Counted from the stretch's first letter, positions 1 through 10,000 are shown. The stretch: DNA of 64,000 bases from an uncultured Paracoccaceae bacterium (GCA_947492585.1 CANLND010000002.1:124001-188000); one strand, 5' to 3'. Made by a program: numbers and translations. Notes: generated by a model from the sequence alone, not told the origin.

Positions 1-1
1 T

Positions 2-397
2 TTCTTTATCACTTTTGATACCAACCACCCCGACGCGCAGCTGGCCGACTGGCTGGGCGATCGCTACCCCGGCGAAATGACCATTGTCGTTCAACACTGG
101 TTCGACAATCTGGTGATTGATGATGATGGCTTTACCATTACGCTCAACTTTGGCGACAACCCAGAGCCACTATATGTGCCCTTTGACGCCATCGCGACCT
201 TCGTCGACCCTTCGGTTGAATTTGGCCTGCGCTTTGAAAGCGCAGAGTTGGATGAAGACGAAGAAGACAGCGCAATCGTGACAGAACTGGAAGACATTGC
301 GAGCCGCGAAATTTCAGCCAAGCCGGTTGACGCCGCTGACTCCGACGGCGAACACAAAGACGCCGAAGTCGTATCATTGGACAGCTTCCGCAAATAA
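2..397 (+). CDS. sspB: SspB-family protein (ClpXP adaptor-like), 5' truncated
   Basis: The reading frame is open from base 2 (F-F-I-T-F-D-T...) to the TAA at 395-397, so the gene enters from the left edge and only its last 131 residues are here. The segment E-M-T-I-V-V-Q-H-W-F and the later P-L-Y-V-P-F-D-A-I and D-P-S-V-E-F-G-L-R-F-E match the alphaproteobacterial SspB family (stringent starvation protein B), which in other bacteria delivers ssrA-tagged or specific substrates to ClpXP. After the folded domain comes an acidic linker (residues rich in D and E) and a short tail ending S-L-D-S-F-R-K, as expected for an SspB tail that docks on ClpX. The ATG at 77 is internal, not the true start. 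It is followed by a clear terminator. Confidence 0.9.
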   Translation, partial: FFITFDTNHPDAQLADWLGDRYPGEMTIVVQHWFDNLVIDDDGFTITLNFGDNPEPLYVPFDAIATFVDPSVEFGLRFESAELDEDEEDSAIVTELEDIASREISAKPVDAADSDGEHKDAEVVSLDSFRK

Positions 398-432
398 CGC
401 TGAGGCTATCCGCCTGAACCTGAACAAATGCC

Positions 433-460
433 AAAGGTCGCCCAAAAGGCGACCTTTATT
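433..460. terminator. Hairpin terminator between sspB and the secreted-protein gene
   Basis: A 10-bp perfect stem (AAAGGTCGCC, 433-442, with GGCGACCTTT, 448-457) closes a 5-base loop and is followed by TTT-A-TT. It sits between two convergent genes and can serve both strands because the stem begins with A residues and ends with T residues. Confidence 0.8.
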
Positions 461-480
461 GCGTTTAATGACCCAGCAGA

Positions 481-1092
481 TCAGTGGCGTTTCAGAAGGC
501 TTTGGACCGTGAGAAGCGGCTGGCCATTTCGATGGGACGTGAAGTCCAGCAACAATCCCCCGTCGACCAAGGTTCGATCATATTGCTGAATGTCGTAATC
601 GCCGTTCAGATCAATAAACATCGAATAGACGGTCAGCGTATCCCCGACGATGCGCCCCCAAACGTATGGCTCTCCCTTCATCGGGTTCAACGGTACCGCG
701 TGTCCAAATACATTGTGCCGCATCGCCGCTGCAAAAATTCCCTCGCGCTCGCTGGGGCGGAAATCGACCTCGTATGTTTTGCTTTTGACAGAGCCGTTCT
801 CGCGCACACGGCCGGTTGTCCACTTGACCCAAAATCCTGAATCGCCTTCGCGGATCTGCACCTGCATCTGGCGCGTTTCCGGGGCACCTTCGGCATTTGT
901 CAGAACAGCTTCACCTGAATATAGGCCAACAAAGCGCGAAATCTCGGACTCCGCGACAGCAAACTGCGCCAATGCAACCATCCAAAACCCAAAGACCAGC
1001 GTAAAAAACGCCAATCGGCCTGAGCATGGCAAAGATTGTACAAGCGTTTTTTCAGCACCTTGCGCTCGATGTGGAGCCTGCGTCGTGAACAT
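481..1092 (-). CDS. Hypothetical exported protein
   Basis: A 203-residue protein that I do not recognise as a named family. Residues about 28-48 form a hydrophobic segment ending A-V-A-E-S, a good signal-peptidase site, so the mature part of about 155 residues should be periplasmic. The start is an ATG; the stretch before the hydrophobic core is rather long for a signal peptide, so a later start is possible. The mature part is rich in beta-type alternation (repeated Y-E-V-D-F, T-L-T-V-Y patterns) with no cysteine, no lipobox and no catalytic motif I can name. It is convergent with sspB and divergent from fumC, whose promoter region it shares. Function unknown; probably conserved among roseobacters given its position. 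Confidence 0.75.
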   Translation of the reverse strand: MFTTQAPHRAQGAEKTLVQSLPCSGRLAFFTLVFGFWMVALAQFAVAESEISRFVGLYSGEAVLTNAEGAPETRQMQVQIREGDSGFWVKWTTGRVRENGSVKSKTYEVDFRPSEREGIFAAAMRHNVFGHAVPLNPMKGEPYVWGRIVGDTLTVYSMFIDLNGDYDIQQYDRTLVDGGLLLDFTSHRNGQPLLTVQSLLKRH

Positions 1093-1312
1093 TGCGACCT
1101 CCGCGTGATGATCTGCACCTTAAGGCGGCCGACAATGGCCTCCTGTTGTATAGGTAAACCTATTATCCACAGGCACAATAGGGTGCGGAAAAATGAATGG
1201 TTTTTGAGGGTGATACGCCTTCACGGCAAATGTGGGCGCTATCGCCGATTGATCCAGTCATCCCGGTGCGATAGATGCCTGTGGACGGCTTTACTGACGG
1301 AGAGGAGACACC

Positions 1313-2707
1313 ATGTCCGAAACCCGCACCGAAACAGACAGCTTTGGCCCGCTGGAAGTTCCATCCAACAAATACTGGGGCGCACAGACCCAGCGTTCGA
1401 TCATGAACTTCCCGATTGGCTGGGAAAAACAACCCGTGGCCATCGTGCGCGCCTTGGGTGTCATCAAACAAGCCTGCGCCATGGCCAACAAAGCCTCTGG
1501 CGCAATGGATGCCACAATCGCAGACGCGGTCATCAAAGCCGCCAGCGAAGTGGTGGCCGGCAAGTTCGATGACAACTTCCCCCTCGTTGTCTGGCAAACA
1601 GGCTCGGGCACTCAGTCGAACATGAACTCCAACGAAGTGATCGCCAACCGGGCGATTGAAATTCTTGGTGGCGTGATTGGATCCAAAGATCCCGTCCACC
1701 CCAACGACCATTGCAACATGGGGCAGTCGTCCAACGACACATTCCCCACCGCCATGCACATCGCCACCGCGATGTCCGTACGCGACGTGCTGCTACCCGG
1801 TTTGACCAAACTGGCCGAAGGGCTGGAAGCCAAGGCCGAAGAATTCAAAGACATCATAAAGATCGGTCGCACGCACACCCAAGATGCGACTCCGTTGACC
1901 TTGGGTCAGGAATTTGGCGGCTATGCGCACCAGATCCGTCAGGGCATTGCGCGTATTAACGCCACCCTGCCCGGTATTTATGAACTGGCCCAAGGCGGCA
2001 CCGCTGTTGGCACCGGCCTGAACACCAAAAAAGGCTGGGGCGAAGAAGTCGCTGCCAATATGGCCGAAATCACCGGCCTGCCCTTTGTGACAGCCCCCAA
2101 CAAATTCGAAGCCCTCGCGGCCCACGACGCCATGGTGTTTACCTCGGGCGCGCTGGCCGGTGTGGCCGGCGCGATGTACAAAATCGCCAACGACATCCGT
2201 TTCTTGGGCTCTGGCCCTCGATCAGGGCTGGGGGAATTGATCCTGCCCGAAAACGAGCCCGGCTCATCGATCATGCCGGGCAAGGTGAACCCAACGCAAG
2301 CCGAAGCCATGACGCAGGTTGCGGCACATGTGATGGGCAATGACGCTGCGATCAAATTCGCTGGTTCGCAAGGTCATTTCGAACTGAACGTCTACAACCC
2401 GATGATGTCGTACAATCTGTTGCAATCGATCCAACTGTTGGGGGATGTTGCAGACAGCTTTACTGAGCGCATGTTGAACGGCATCCAAGCCAACGCGCCG
2501 CGTATTGACAAGCTGATGAACGAAAGCCTGATGCTGGTGACAGCTCTGGCCCCGACCATCGGTTACGACAACGCAACCAAAGTGGCCAAAACTGCGCACA
2601 AGAACGGCACCACCCTCAAAGAAGAAGCCATCGCGCTTGGCTTTGTTGATGCAGAGACCTTTGATGCGGTTGTACGCCCCGAGCAGATGATCGGTCCAAA
2701 AGACTGA
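1313..2707 (+). CDS. fumC: Class II fumarate hydratase
   Basis: FumC catalyses the reversible hydration of fumarate to L-malate in the TCA cycle as a cytoplasmic homotetramer. The 464-residue length is the family norm. The superfamily signature [10 protein letters not shown] lies at residues 317-326 and contains the mobile catalytic-loop serine; T-H-T-Q-D-A-T-P at 187-194 holds the conserved active-site histidine region, and the S-S-N-D-T-F-P substrate loop is at about 139-145. The ATG at 1313 is preceded by GGAGAGGAG at good spacing. The stop codon overlaps the next ATG by one base (TGATG), so two small genes are translationally coupled to it. Iron-free class II enzyme, oxygen tolerant. Confidence 0.98.
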   Translation: MSETRTETDSFGPLEVPSNKYWGAQTQRSIMNFPIGWEKQPVAIVRALGVIKQACAMANKASGAMDATIADAVIKAASEVVAGKFDDNFPLVVWQTGSGTQSNMNSNEVIANRAIEILGGVIGSKDPVHPNDHCNMGQSSNDTFPTAMHIATAMSVRDVLLPGLTKLAEGLEAKAEEFKDIIKIGRTHTQDATPLTLGQEFGGYAHQIRQGIARINATLPGIYELAQGGTAVGTGLNTKKGWGEEVAANMAEITGLPFVTAPNKFEALAAHDAMVFTSGALAGVAGAMYKIANDIRFLGSGPRSGLGELILPENEPGSSIMPGKVNPTQAEAMTQVAAHVMGNDAAIKFAGSQGHFELNVYNPMMSYNLLQSIQLLGDVADSFTERMLNGIQANAPRIDKLMNESLMLVTALAPTIGYDNATKVAKTAHKNGTTLKEEAIALGFVDAETFDAVVRPEQMIGPKD

Positions 2708-2889
2708 TGGGCACGCCGGTTAATCTGAACCGGTATCGAAAAGACAAAGCGCGGGCCGAGAAAAAGGCCCGCGCTGACCAAAACGCTGTGCGTTTTGGCA
2801 GAACCAAGACCGAAAAGACCTTGGACAAAGCCATCAAAGATCAGGCAGACCGACATCTGGAGGGTCACAAACGTGACCCAGATACATGA
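2707..2889 (+). CDS. DUF4169 family small basic protein
   Basis: A 60-residue, highly charged protein (many K, R, D, E; no hydrophobic segment, no cysteine) beginning [12 protein letters not shown]. The N-R-Y-R-K-x-K-A-R-A-E-K-K-A pattern is typical of the DUF4169 family, short helical proteins found in Rhodobacteraceae directly after fumC. It starts within the fumC stop codon (TGATG) and its own TGA overlaps the next ATG (ATGA), so three genes are read as one unit. Function unknown; the charge pattern suggests nucleic-acid or ribosome contact, but that is only inference. Confidence 0.85.
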   Translation: MGTPVNLNRYRKDKARAEKKARADQNAVRFGRTKTEKTLDKAIKDQADRHLEGHKRDPDT

Positions 2890-3104
2890 GCCTGCGTCCT
2901 AAAAAGCATTCACTGACCCTGCGTGGGCATCGAACCTCGGTGTCGCTTGAGGATGATTTTTGGAACGCTTTCCGTGAGATCGCCACCAAAGACGGCCGTG
3001 CGATCAATGAGTTGGCAGCGGAAATAGATGAAACACGCGGCGCAGACTGTGGTCTGGCGTCGGCGATCCGTCTGTTTGTATTACACCGCTTGCAACAAAC
3101 TTAG
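2886..3104 (+). CDS. Ribbon-helix-helix domain protein
   Basis: A 72-residue protein of the RHH_4 type. The segment H-R-T-S-V-S-L-E-D-D-F-W supplies the N-terminal beta strand that would enter the DNA major groove, followed by two helices (W-N-A-F-R-E-I-A and A-S-A-I-R-L-F-V-L-H). The length equals a single domain with no effector part. Proteins of this kind are dimeric DNA binders or antitoxin-like regulators; no toxin gene is next to it. It begins by ATGA overlap with the DUF4169 gene and is the last gene of the fumC unit. Target unknown. It is convergent with the P450 gene, with only 13 bases between them. Confidence 0.85.
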   Translation: MSLRPKKHSLTLRGHRTSVSLEDDFWNAFREIATKDGRAINELAAEIDETRGADCGLASAIRLFVLHRLQQT

Positions 3105-3117
3105 ATCTCAGCCGCAA

Positions 3118-4473
3118 TTAACGTCGCGACAGATGCAGGCGAATACCCTCTTTGCCTCGCACCGTGAGATGCGCCACTGGGACAGGTGCGGGATCTGAGG
3201 TGAGCGTTACCTTATACTGCTTTAAAATCATTGATAAAAGCAACACACCTTCGACCATCGCAAACCCTGCGCCACTGCACACACGCGCGCCCGCTGAAAA
3301 GGGAATATAGGCCTCACGTTGGCAGGTCTTTCCATTTTCGGTGGTCCAGCGCCCAGGATCAAACCCATCCGGATTGTCCCACAGGGTTTCGTGACGATGG
3401 AGATGCCACGGGCTCAGCACCATTTGGGAGCCCACAGGAATGTCACGATCGCGAAACCGTTCCGGGCAGATATTTTCGCGTACCATCATCGGCACCGGCG
3501 GATACAGGCGCAGCGTTTCACGGAACACGTCCCGGCTGAGCCGTAATTTCGACACGACGGAAAATTCAGGTCCAGTGATGGCCTGCGCCTCTGCGGCCAA
3601 TTTGTCCTGCCACTCAGGATACAGCGCCATAAGGTACAGCGCCCAGGCCAAAGCTGAGGCGCTGGTTTCGTGGCCTGCCAAAAAGAAAATCGCCACCTGA
3701 TCAACCATTTCGTCCGTTGTGAAACCGTCACCGGTTTCGGGATCTTTGGTTGTCATAATCTTGGTCGCCAGATCATTTGGCGCTGTGCCGGCCGCAATCT
3801 CTGCCTGCCGGGCCGCGGTCAACTGCGTAATAAGCCTACGGATTTCAGCCGCATTTTGGCGGGTCCCACGTCGGAAAAACCGGGGCATCCATTTGGGGAG
3901 TGGCAGAAATGCCCCAAGGTTCAGGATCGGCTGACTGCGTTGATACTCACGAAACCGGTGAAACACCTGCGCTGCAGTTTCATCCTCGATCGGCAAGGAA
4001 AACAAAGTCCGGAAAATAACGTCAGCGGCCAGATGTGAGGTCACCTCTTCGATATCCACGACCTGCGGGTCAGGACCAAGGCGCGCCAATCCCGCCTGCC
4101 CGGCCGAAAACATCGCAGCAAAAGTCTCTTTGATCCGGCCACCTTCGAACGCAGGATCGATGATGCGACGCTGGCGCTTCCAGGTTTCGCCATTGGTCAG
4201 AAAAACCGAATTGCCAAGGAGGGGTTTTAACCCCTCGGCAATACGATCCGATTTTGGAAAATCATCCGGGCGCGCGCGCAAAACTGTATCAACCAGATCC
4301 GGTTGGTTCAGCAAATAAGATCGAAAGAACGGCGTACGAAATTCGGCCATCCAGGCCCGGTACAACCGCGCAGGCTGCGCCGACAGGATATCTTGGCGAA
4401 ACAGCTTCATGTAGCGCAGCAAGGAAACACGATCTGGGCGCGCCAGTGGTTTGGGAGGACGCAGATCGGTCAC
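3118..4473 (-). CDS. Cytochrome P450
   Basis: A 451-residue soluble bacterial P450 with all hallmark motifs: the I-helix oxygen-activation motif A-G-H-E-T (266-270), the K-helix E-x-x-R (E319, R322), and the haem-binding loop F-S-A-G-A-R-V-C-S-G with the axial thiolate C399. There is no membrane anchor or fused reductase, so it needs separate redox partners; none lie nearby. The start is GTG at 4473; the upstream hydrolase stop overlaps it (GTGA), which supports this start and implies translational coupling. The substrate cannot be read from sequence; pairing with a membrane hydrolase suggests a lipid or ester substrate, as inference. I would not assign a CYP family without a search. Confidence 0.95.
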   Translation of the reverse strand: MTDLRPPKPLARPDRVSLLRYMKLFRQDILSAQPARLYRAWMAEFRTPFFRSYLLNQPDLVDTVLRARPDDFPKSDRIAEGLKPLLGNSVFLTNGETWKRQRRIIDPAFEGGRIKETFAAMFSAGQAGLARLGPDPQVVDIEEVTSHLAADVIFRTLFSLPIEDETAAQVFHRFREYQRSQPILNLGAFLPLPKWMPRFFRRGTRQNAAEIRRLITQLTAARQAEIAAGTAPNDLATKIMTTKDPETGDGFTTDEMVDQVAIFFLAGHETSASALAWALYLMALYPEWQDKLAAEAQAITGPEFSVVSKLRLSRDVFRETLRLYPPVPMMVRENICPERFRDRDIPVGSQMVLSPWHLHRHETLWDNPDGFDPGRWTTENGKTCQREAYIPFSAGARVCSGAGFAMVEGVLLLSMILKQYKVTLTSDPAPVPVAHLTVRGKEGIRLHLSRR

Positions 4474-5753
4474 GTCGCCCTCACAGAGCGATATTTTGAG
4501 GCTGGAACGTCAATCCTCGACTGCGAGGGTTCACGGCCCCGAAATCGTGCCCCCAGCATCAGCGGGCCCGCTGAAATTTGAAAATAATCATAATCCCCTG
4601 GCCGATCGAAAGCGCATAGATATTGGAAGTGAAGCCGAAAGAACCGCCAGCGCAAGGTTTTCCAACGCTCTGGGCTGAGCGTCTGCGTAAAGGCCGCTGA
4701 AATCACCAGTGGCCACTGCTGCGCCGGACGTGCCACCCCGCTGACGGCCACTGGATCGCACAGGGCAAACGCACAGCCATCCCCGGGCGCAGTAACATCA
4801 ACCCACGGAAGATCGGCCTGTTCCGACAAATACTGCAAATCAGCCCGTAATCGCGTGGCCTGCGGCAGGAACGACACCATCGGCACCACCTGCCCAAGGC
4901 TAAGAAACGACAACTGCGGCCCCTGTGTCGGTAGGCCCATCCGCTTGAGATCTGCCAAAACGGATACCCCGACATGCGCCCCGGACGAGTGCCCGACCAC
5001 CAGAACTTCATCCAGATTGGGATCCAGCAAGGCATCGTGGATCAATGTTCCGAACTCTGTCATCCGCGCTTCAAGCTCGGGCGGGTTCGCACCGTAAGAG
5101 GCTGCGGAATACGCATAATCATGCATCAGATAGTAAGCAAAGAACTTCCCGTCCAACCGTTTGAACCAGATCAGCAACCGTACCGCCAGAGCAAGACCCA
5201 AGACCGAGCCCAGCACAGTCGACACACCACCAACGGGCAAGACCACCCCCCAAAGGTGAGAAAATGCAGCCGAAGTGCCCGCAGCTAAAAGTAGTGCCAA
5301 CACCAGCTGCGCCAGCAGCATCAAAACAGGATAAAGCGCAGCAATCACCGGCCCCTTGCGCAGCCACGTCAGTCTGCGCAGGGTGCCCGTCGTGATATAA
5401 ATCCACGCGGTGCGCACCAATTGCAGATAGGTGCCCGCAATTGAGGCCTCCATACTGTCGCGAACGATGTCAGACCACACCAGAACTTCGAAATCTGTCG
5501 CGATCGACTGGCCATCTATCTGGGCTGACACGTGCCAGCCATAAGGACCGGATGTTTGTTTTGGAGACAACGCAAGCTCATAGCCAGAAAGCTCGGCCTG
5601 GGCCGCCCCCTCGCTGCGAAACAGTTCGCGGTAGCGTCGCGGATGGATGGGATCGTAACCCGGAATATAAAATACCCGCCGCCTACGCACATTGTGCGGC
5701 GCGGCCTGCCCCGGAGCCCCGTTCGTATCTTGCTGCCTGTCCTGACTGTTCAT
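4470..5753 (-). CDS. Membrane-anchored alpha/beta-hydrolase-like protein
   Basis: A 427-residue protein with two adjacent hydrophobic segments (about 134-164 and 170-197) that look like a membrane hairpin, followed by L-V-V-G-H-S-S-G-A-H (251-260), a G-x-S-x-G nucleophile elbow with Ser256 or Ser257. An N-terminal motif R-V-F-Y-I-P-G-Y-D-P (26-35) could be the strand leading to the oxyanion hole. The presumed acid and histidine of the triad would lie in the C-terminal 170 residues; I cannot place them with certainty. Both termini are probably cytoplasmic. Its TGA overlaps the P450 GTG start, so the two are co-translated. Likely an esterase or lipase acting on a membrane lipid, but the substrate is unknown. 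Confidence 0.8.
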   Translation of the reverse strand: MNSQDRQQDTNGAPGQAAPHNVRRRRVFYIPGYDPIHPRRYRELFRSEGAAQAELSGYELALSPKQTSGPYGWHVSAQIDGQSIATDFEVLVWSDIVRDSMEASIAGTYLQLVRTAWIYITTGTLRRLTWLRKGPVIAALYPVLMLLAQLVLALLLAAGTSAAFSHLWGVVLPVGGVSTVLGSVLGLALAVRLLIWFKRLDGKFFAYYLMHDYAYSAASYGANPPELEARMTEFGTLIHDALLDPNLDEVLVVGHSSGAHVGVSVLADLKRMGLPTQGPQLSFLSLGQVVPMVSFLPQATRLRADLQYLSEQADLPWVDVTAPGDGCAFALCDPVAVSGVARPAQQWPLVISAAFTQTLSPERWKTLRWRFFRLHFQYLCAFDRPGDYDYFQISAGPLMLGARFRGREPSQSRIDVPASKYRSVRAT

Positions 5754-5803
5754 GCGTGCCTCAACATCTCATTCGCCAAGCATAATCTGCCATTTAGACA
5801 AGA

Positions 5804-5828
5804 GTAAGGCCCCGCATGGGGCCTTTAC
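5804..5828 (-). terminator. Hairpin terminator after ccdA
   Basis: GTAAGGCCCC (5804-5813) pairs with GGGGCCTTTAC (5818-5828) around a 4-base GCAT loop, with one bulged base. It lies 26 bases beyond the ccdA stop on the minus strand and before the hydrolase-P450 unit, so it separates the two transcription units. Confidence 0.65.
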
Positions 5829-5853
5829 GCACGTGTTTATAATGTGTGGTGCT

Positions 5854-6606
5854 TTAGCCCAGAACCGCCAACGCTGGGAAGGTCTCCAACAGCCACCAGC
5901 TAAAGGTGGTAAACAGGCCAGTGACCAGCATGATCCCCACAAAGAGAAGCAACCCGCCCATAACCTTTTCTATCGTACCCATGTGGCGTTTTAGCTTGTT
6001 CATCAGGACCATAGAGCGATTGAGGAAAATTGCCGCACACAGGAATGGCACCCCCAATCCCATGGCGTAAATGCCCAGCAGCAAGGTGCCGCGGGTCACC
6101 GAGGCCTCAGATGCGGCCAAAGACAAGATCGCGCCCAGCTGTGGCCCAATGCACGGCGTCCAACCAAAGGCAAAGGCCAACCCCAGCACATAAGCCCCCA
6201 GCGCCGAACCTCCAGATTTACCAGCGTCCATGCGCGCTTCGCGGTCAAGGATCGGAATGCGGAACACTGACAGGAAATGCAGGCCAAAAATGATAACAAC
6301 CACCCCAGACACCTGCGCAAACAGTTCCTGATTTTGCAGCACGAATGCGCCAAATGCGGACGCTGTGAAGCCCAGCAACAAAAACACCGTCGATAGGCCG
6401 AGCACAAAGAACAACGCCGCCAGAATGGCCTTTCTACGTGCAGCAGACGAGCCTTGGATCTCTCCGATGGAAACGCCGCTCATATAGGCCAGATATGGCG
6501 GCACAATCGGCAGCACGCAGGGAGACAGAAAACTGACAAGCCCGCCAATCAGGGCCACCAGCATGGCAGGGACAAGGCCTGCGTCAATGATATCAATTCC
6601 AAACAT
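5854..6606 (-). CDS. ccdA: Cytochrome c biogenesis protein CcdA
   Basis: An integral membrane protein of about 250 residues with six predicted membrane helices. CcdA passes electrons from cytoplasmic thioredoxin across the inner membrane to periplasmic thiol proteins needed for cytochrome c assembly. The two redox-active cysteines are in the conserved contexts F-L-S-P-C-V-L-P (helix 1) and W-T-P-C-I-G-P (helix 4). It is the short CcdA form, not full-length DsbD. I chose the ATG at 6606 (M-F-G-I-D); an in-frame GTG nine bases upstream would add M-W-D and cannot be excluded. Divergent from the TusA-like gene with under 100 bases between them; no other ccm gene is in view. Confidence 0.95.
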   Translation of the reverse strand: MFGIDIIDAGLVPAMLVALIGGLVSFLSPCVLPIVPPYLAYMSGVSIGEIQGSSAARRKAILAALFFVLGLSTVFLLLGFTASAFGAFVLQNQELFAQVSGVVVIIFGLHFLSVFRIPILDREARMDAGKSGGSALGAYVLGLAFAFGWTPCIGPQLGAILSLAASEASVTRGTLLLGIYAMGLGVPFLCAAIFLNRSMVLMNKLKRHMGTIEKVMGGLLLFVGIMLVTGLFTTFSWWLLETFPALAVLG

Positions 6607-6699
6607 ATCCCACACTTAGCGAGGCCGGAACCATTCGTCACGGGGGCAGGTGGTCACATCCTTGTGGACAGGTTGAAATATCAGGCGTATTTGCAAGGC

Positions 6700-6933
6700 A
6701 TGACAGAATATGCCGATACATTGGACGCGCTTGGGCTGTTGTGCCCCCTGCCCGTTCTCAAAGCCCGCAAGCGATTGAAATCACTTGAGACCGGAGCCGT
6801 TTTGCGGATGCTGGCCGATGACCCGGCTGCAATCATCGACGTCCCACATTTTTGCGCTGAAGCGGGTCACACGTTTCTGGGGCAAGAAGACGCAGGCGAC
6901 TATCACGTTTATCTGATCCAGAAAAACGGGTGA
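6700..6933 (+). CDS. TusA-family sulfur carrier/sulfurtransferase
   Basis: A 77-residue protein of the SirA/TusA/YeeD fold. The motif L-C-P-L-P-V-L-K-A-R (with the catalytic C-P-x-P cysteine at about residue 15) and the downstream beta strand V-L-R-M-L-A-D-D-P match the family, as does the length. Such proteins carry persulfide sulfur for tRNA thiolation, molybdenum-cofactor synthesis or sulfur oxidation. The frame is open much further upstream over ccdA, but homology starts here, and the ATG at 6700 has AAGG just before it. It ends before a strong terminator shared with rne. The exact partner is not shown by the neighbours, so I leave the symbol empty. Confidence 0.9.
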   Translation: MTEYADTLDALGLLCPLPVLKARKRLKSLETGAVLRMLADDPAAIIDVPHFCAEAGHTFLGQEDAGDYHVYLIQKNG

Positions 6934-6951
6934 TGTCACCGGTCCAATCGA

Positions 6952-6981
6952 AAAAAGGCGCGCCAGATGGCGCGCCTTTTT
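6952..6981. terminator. Strong bidirectional terminator between tusA-like gene and rne
   Basis: A run of A, then GGCGCGCC (6957-6964), a 4-base loop AGAT and GGCGCGCC (6969-6976) followed by TTTTT. The stem can extend through A-T pairs to 13 bp. It serves both convergent genes. Confidence 0.92.
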
Positions 6982-7002
6982 CTAAGCATCAGGGCAGCGG
7001 TC

Positions 7003-10000
7003 TTATTTAGACCACCAACCACGCCGCTTGGGTTTGGCAGGCTCTGCCGGTTTCTCAGCTACAGCCACATCGGCCTCGACCTCAACGGCTTGTGTGATCT
7101 CGGGTTCGGGAACCGGAGCAACAGGCGCAGGTTCGGCGGCAACTTCAGCAGGTTCAACAACCGCTTCAGCCGGCGCTTCAACTTGTACAGGTTCCTCAGA
7201 AACCGGTGCGGCGGCAGGAGGTGTCTCAACAACTGCAACCGTTTCCACGCTCACCGCTTCAGCAACCTCAACGGCAGGTTCTGGAGCCGCCGCGGAAGCG
7301 TCAGCCTCAGCGGGAGCATCAGCAACCGGCGCATCAACTGGCGCGTCCACCTCAGCAGGTTTTTCCTGATCATTGTCCTTACCGCGACGACGTGAGCGCG
7401 ATCGGGTGCGGCGTTTCTTTTCTTCTTTTGGCGCAGCCTCAGCGTCTACATCCGCTCCGCCTTCGGGCGCATCAGAGGCTGCAGCATCCGCGGCGACATC
7501 GCTCTCGGAATTTGCCTCACCACCCTGCGTCTCAGCTGGCGATTGCTCATCACCACCGGATTTGCGACGACGACGACGGCGACGTTTGCGCTTGGGTTTG
7601 GTCTCGTCCTCCGCCTCAGTCGCGTCTGGCTCAGGCGCGGCGGTCACGTCGACCGCTTCGCCTTCGATTACATCGGCATCTTCGGCGTCGACTTCGGCCA
7701 TAATGCTGGTGTCAACCGACACCACCGGTGCCTCAATCACGGTCACATTGCGCGATGCGGTCTTGAACTTTTCGATGGTAAAGTCCGGGCTGACCAGATG
7801 CACGTCACCTTCAACGCGCACCGACAGGCCATAGCGGGCTTCGATCTGCGCGATGTGCTCACGTTTCTGGTTCATCAAGAAGTTGGCAATCGACACTGGG
7901 CAACGCACCAGCACTTCACGGGATTTGCCACGGGTGCCTTCTTCTTCGATTTGACGCAGGATCGCCAAGGCCATGTTATCGTCCGAACGGATCAGACCCG
8001 TGCCGTGACAATGGTGACATGGCTGTGTCGTCGCTTCGATCATACCTGGGCGCAGACGTTGGCGAGACATTTCCATCAGACCAAAGCCCGAAATGCGGCC
8101 GACTTGAATGCGCGCGCGGTCTGTCTTCAGCTTGTCTTTCATCCGCTTTTCGACGGCGGCGTTGTTCTTACGCTCATCCATGTCGATAAAGTCGATAACG
8201 ATGAGGCCCGCCAGATCGCGCAGACGCAGCTGGCGCGCCACCTCTTCGGCGGCCTCTAGGTTGGTCTTGGTCGCGGTATCCTCAATCGAGCCTTCTTTGG
8301 TCGCCCGGCCAGAGTTTACGTCAATGGCAACCAGGGCTTCGGTGACACCAATCACGATATAACCACCAGATTTCAGCTGCACGGTTGGGTTAAACATCCC
8401 CCCCAGATAGCTTTCGACCTGATAGCGCGCGAACAGCGGCATCTGATCGTGGTAGTTTTTCACGTTCTTTGCGTGGGACGGCATGATCATTTTCATGAAG
8501 TCCTTGGCGATGCGATAGCCGCGTTCGCCTTCAACCAAAACCTCATCAATCTCACGATTGTAGAGGTCGCGGATCGACCGTTTGATCAGATCCCCTTCTT
8601 CGTAGATTTTGGCGGGCGCGATGGATTTCAGCGTCAGCTCGCGGATCTGCTCCCAAAGGCGTTGCAGATATTCATAGTCACGCTTGATCTCAGCTTTGGT
8701 GCGCTTGGCACCAGCCGTGCGCACGATCAGGCCCGCGCCTTGTGGCACGTCCAGTTCGGTTGCAATTTCTTTCAGCTTCTTGCGATCCGCGACATTGGTG
8801 ATCTTGCGCGAGATACCACCACCACGTGCGGTGTTGGGCATCAAAACGCAGTAACGACCTGCCAGCGACAAATAGGTGGTCAAAGCTGCGCCTTTATTGC
8901 CGCGCTCTTCTTTGACAACCTGGACCAGCAGAACCTGACGGACCTTGATCACTTCTTGAATTTTGTACCGACGTGGGCGCGGTTTGCGGGCCGGGCGAAT
9001 GTCTTCGCTGTCGTCTTCGTCGGCTACGGATTCGATGCTGTCATCTTTAGATGTCGCATCAGAGCGTTTGACTGGAGTCTCTTCGTCCGCGTCATCGTCG
9101 TTGGCAGCACTGTCGTTTTGTGCAGGCGCATCAACGGCGGCGTCTTCGGCTTGAGTGTCACTGGCGGGTGTCTCTGCCTCTGCCGGAGCAGCAGCCTCTT
9201 CGGCAACCGCATCATCTGGGGCAGCGGGTGCCTCTGATGGCGTTTCTTCAGCAGGAACCTCGGTGCTGACCACCGCGTCATTTTCGTCAGAAGCGGCGGC
9301 AATGGTGCTTGGTCCCTCGGGCGTGTCGTCGCCTTCGGTGGCCTGTGGTTCAGCAGTTTCAGCATCCGCAACAGGTGCGTCTGCGTCGGTCACTTCAACC
9401 GCCTCAACATAGTCCGTCACCGCAGCGGTCTGAACGTCATCTGCACTTTCGGGCGCAGCGGCTGTTTCCACGACGGTTTCCGCCTCGGCAACCTCCACAG
9501 CTGCCGCGTCTTCAGCGGGCGCATCCTCAGCCACATCTTTAGAGGGACGTTTGCCACGACCCTTTGTTTCACCGCTTTCAGGCACTTCGGCGATAGCCAT
9601 GTCCTGGGACGCTTCATCGGTCAGATCGATGGTTTCCATGCCAGATATTTCACCGGCCGCAGGTGCAGTAGCACCAGCATCAGCGGTTTCAACACCCGGC
9701 TGAGCATCCGTTCCAGTCACCACTTCGGCAGCAGCCTCAGACGCAACAGTTTCTATCGCGGCGGCTTTTGCACCGCGGGTTTTGCCACCCCGGCTCTTGC
9801 GGCGGGGTCTGGACGATTTGTTGTCTTCTTCTTCGTCACGGGCGCGCATTGCCTCGGCATAAGCGCGCTCTTCTTCCATCAACGCTTCGCGATCCGCGAC
9901 CGGGATTTGATAGTAGTCTGGGTGAATTTCTGAAAAAGCTAAGAACCCATGACGGTTTCCGCCATAGTCCACAAAAGCCGCCTGCAACGAGGGTTCGACC

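Noticed and set aside
7028-7834. Long plus-strand frames rich in Ser, Thr and Ala opposite rne
   Set aside because: They mirror the repetitive acidic and basic codons of RNase E on the other strand and have no ribosome site.
8449-9237. 262-residue plus-strand frame inside rne
   Set aside because: Antisense shadow of a well-supported gene with no recognisable domain.
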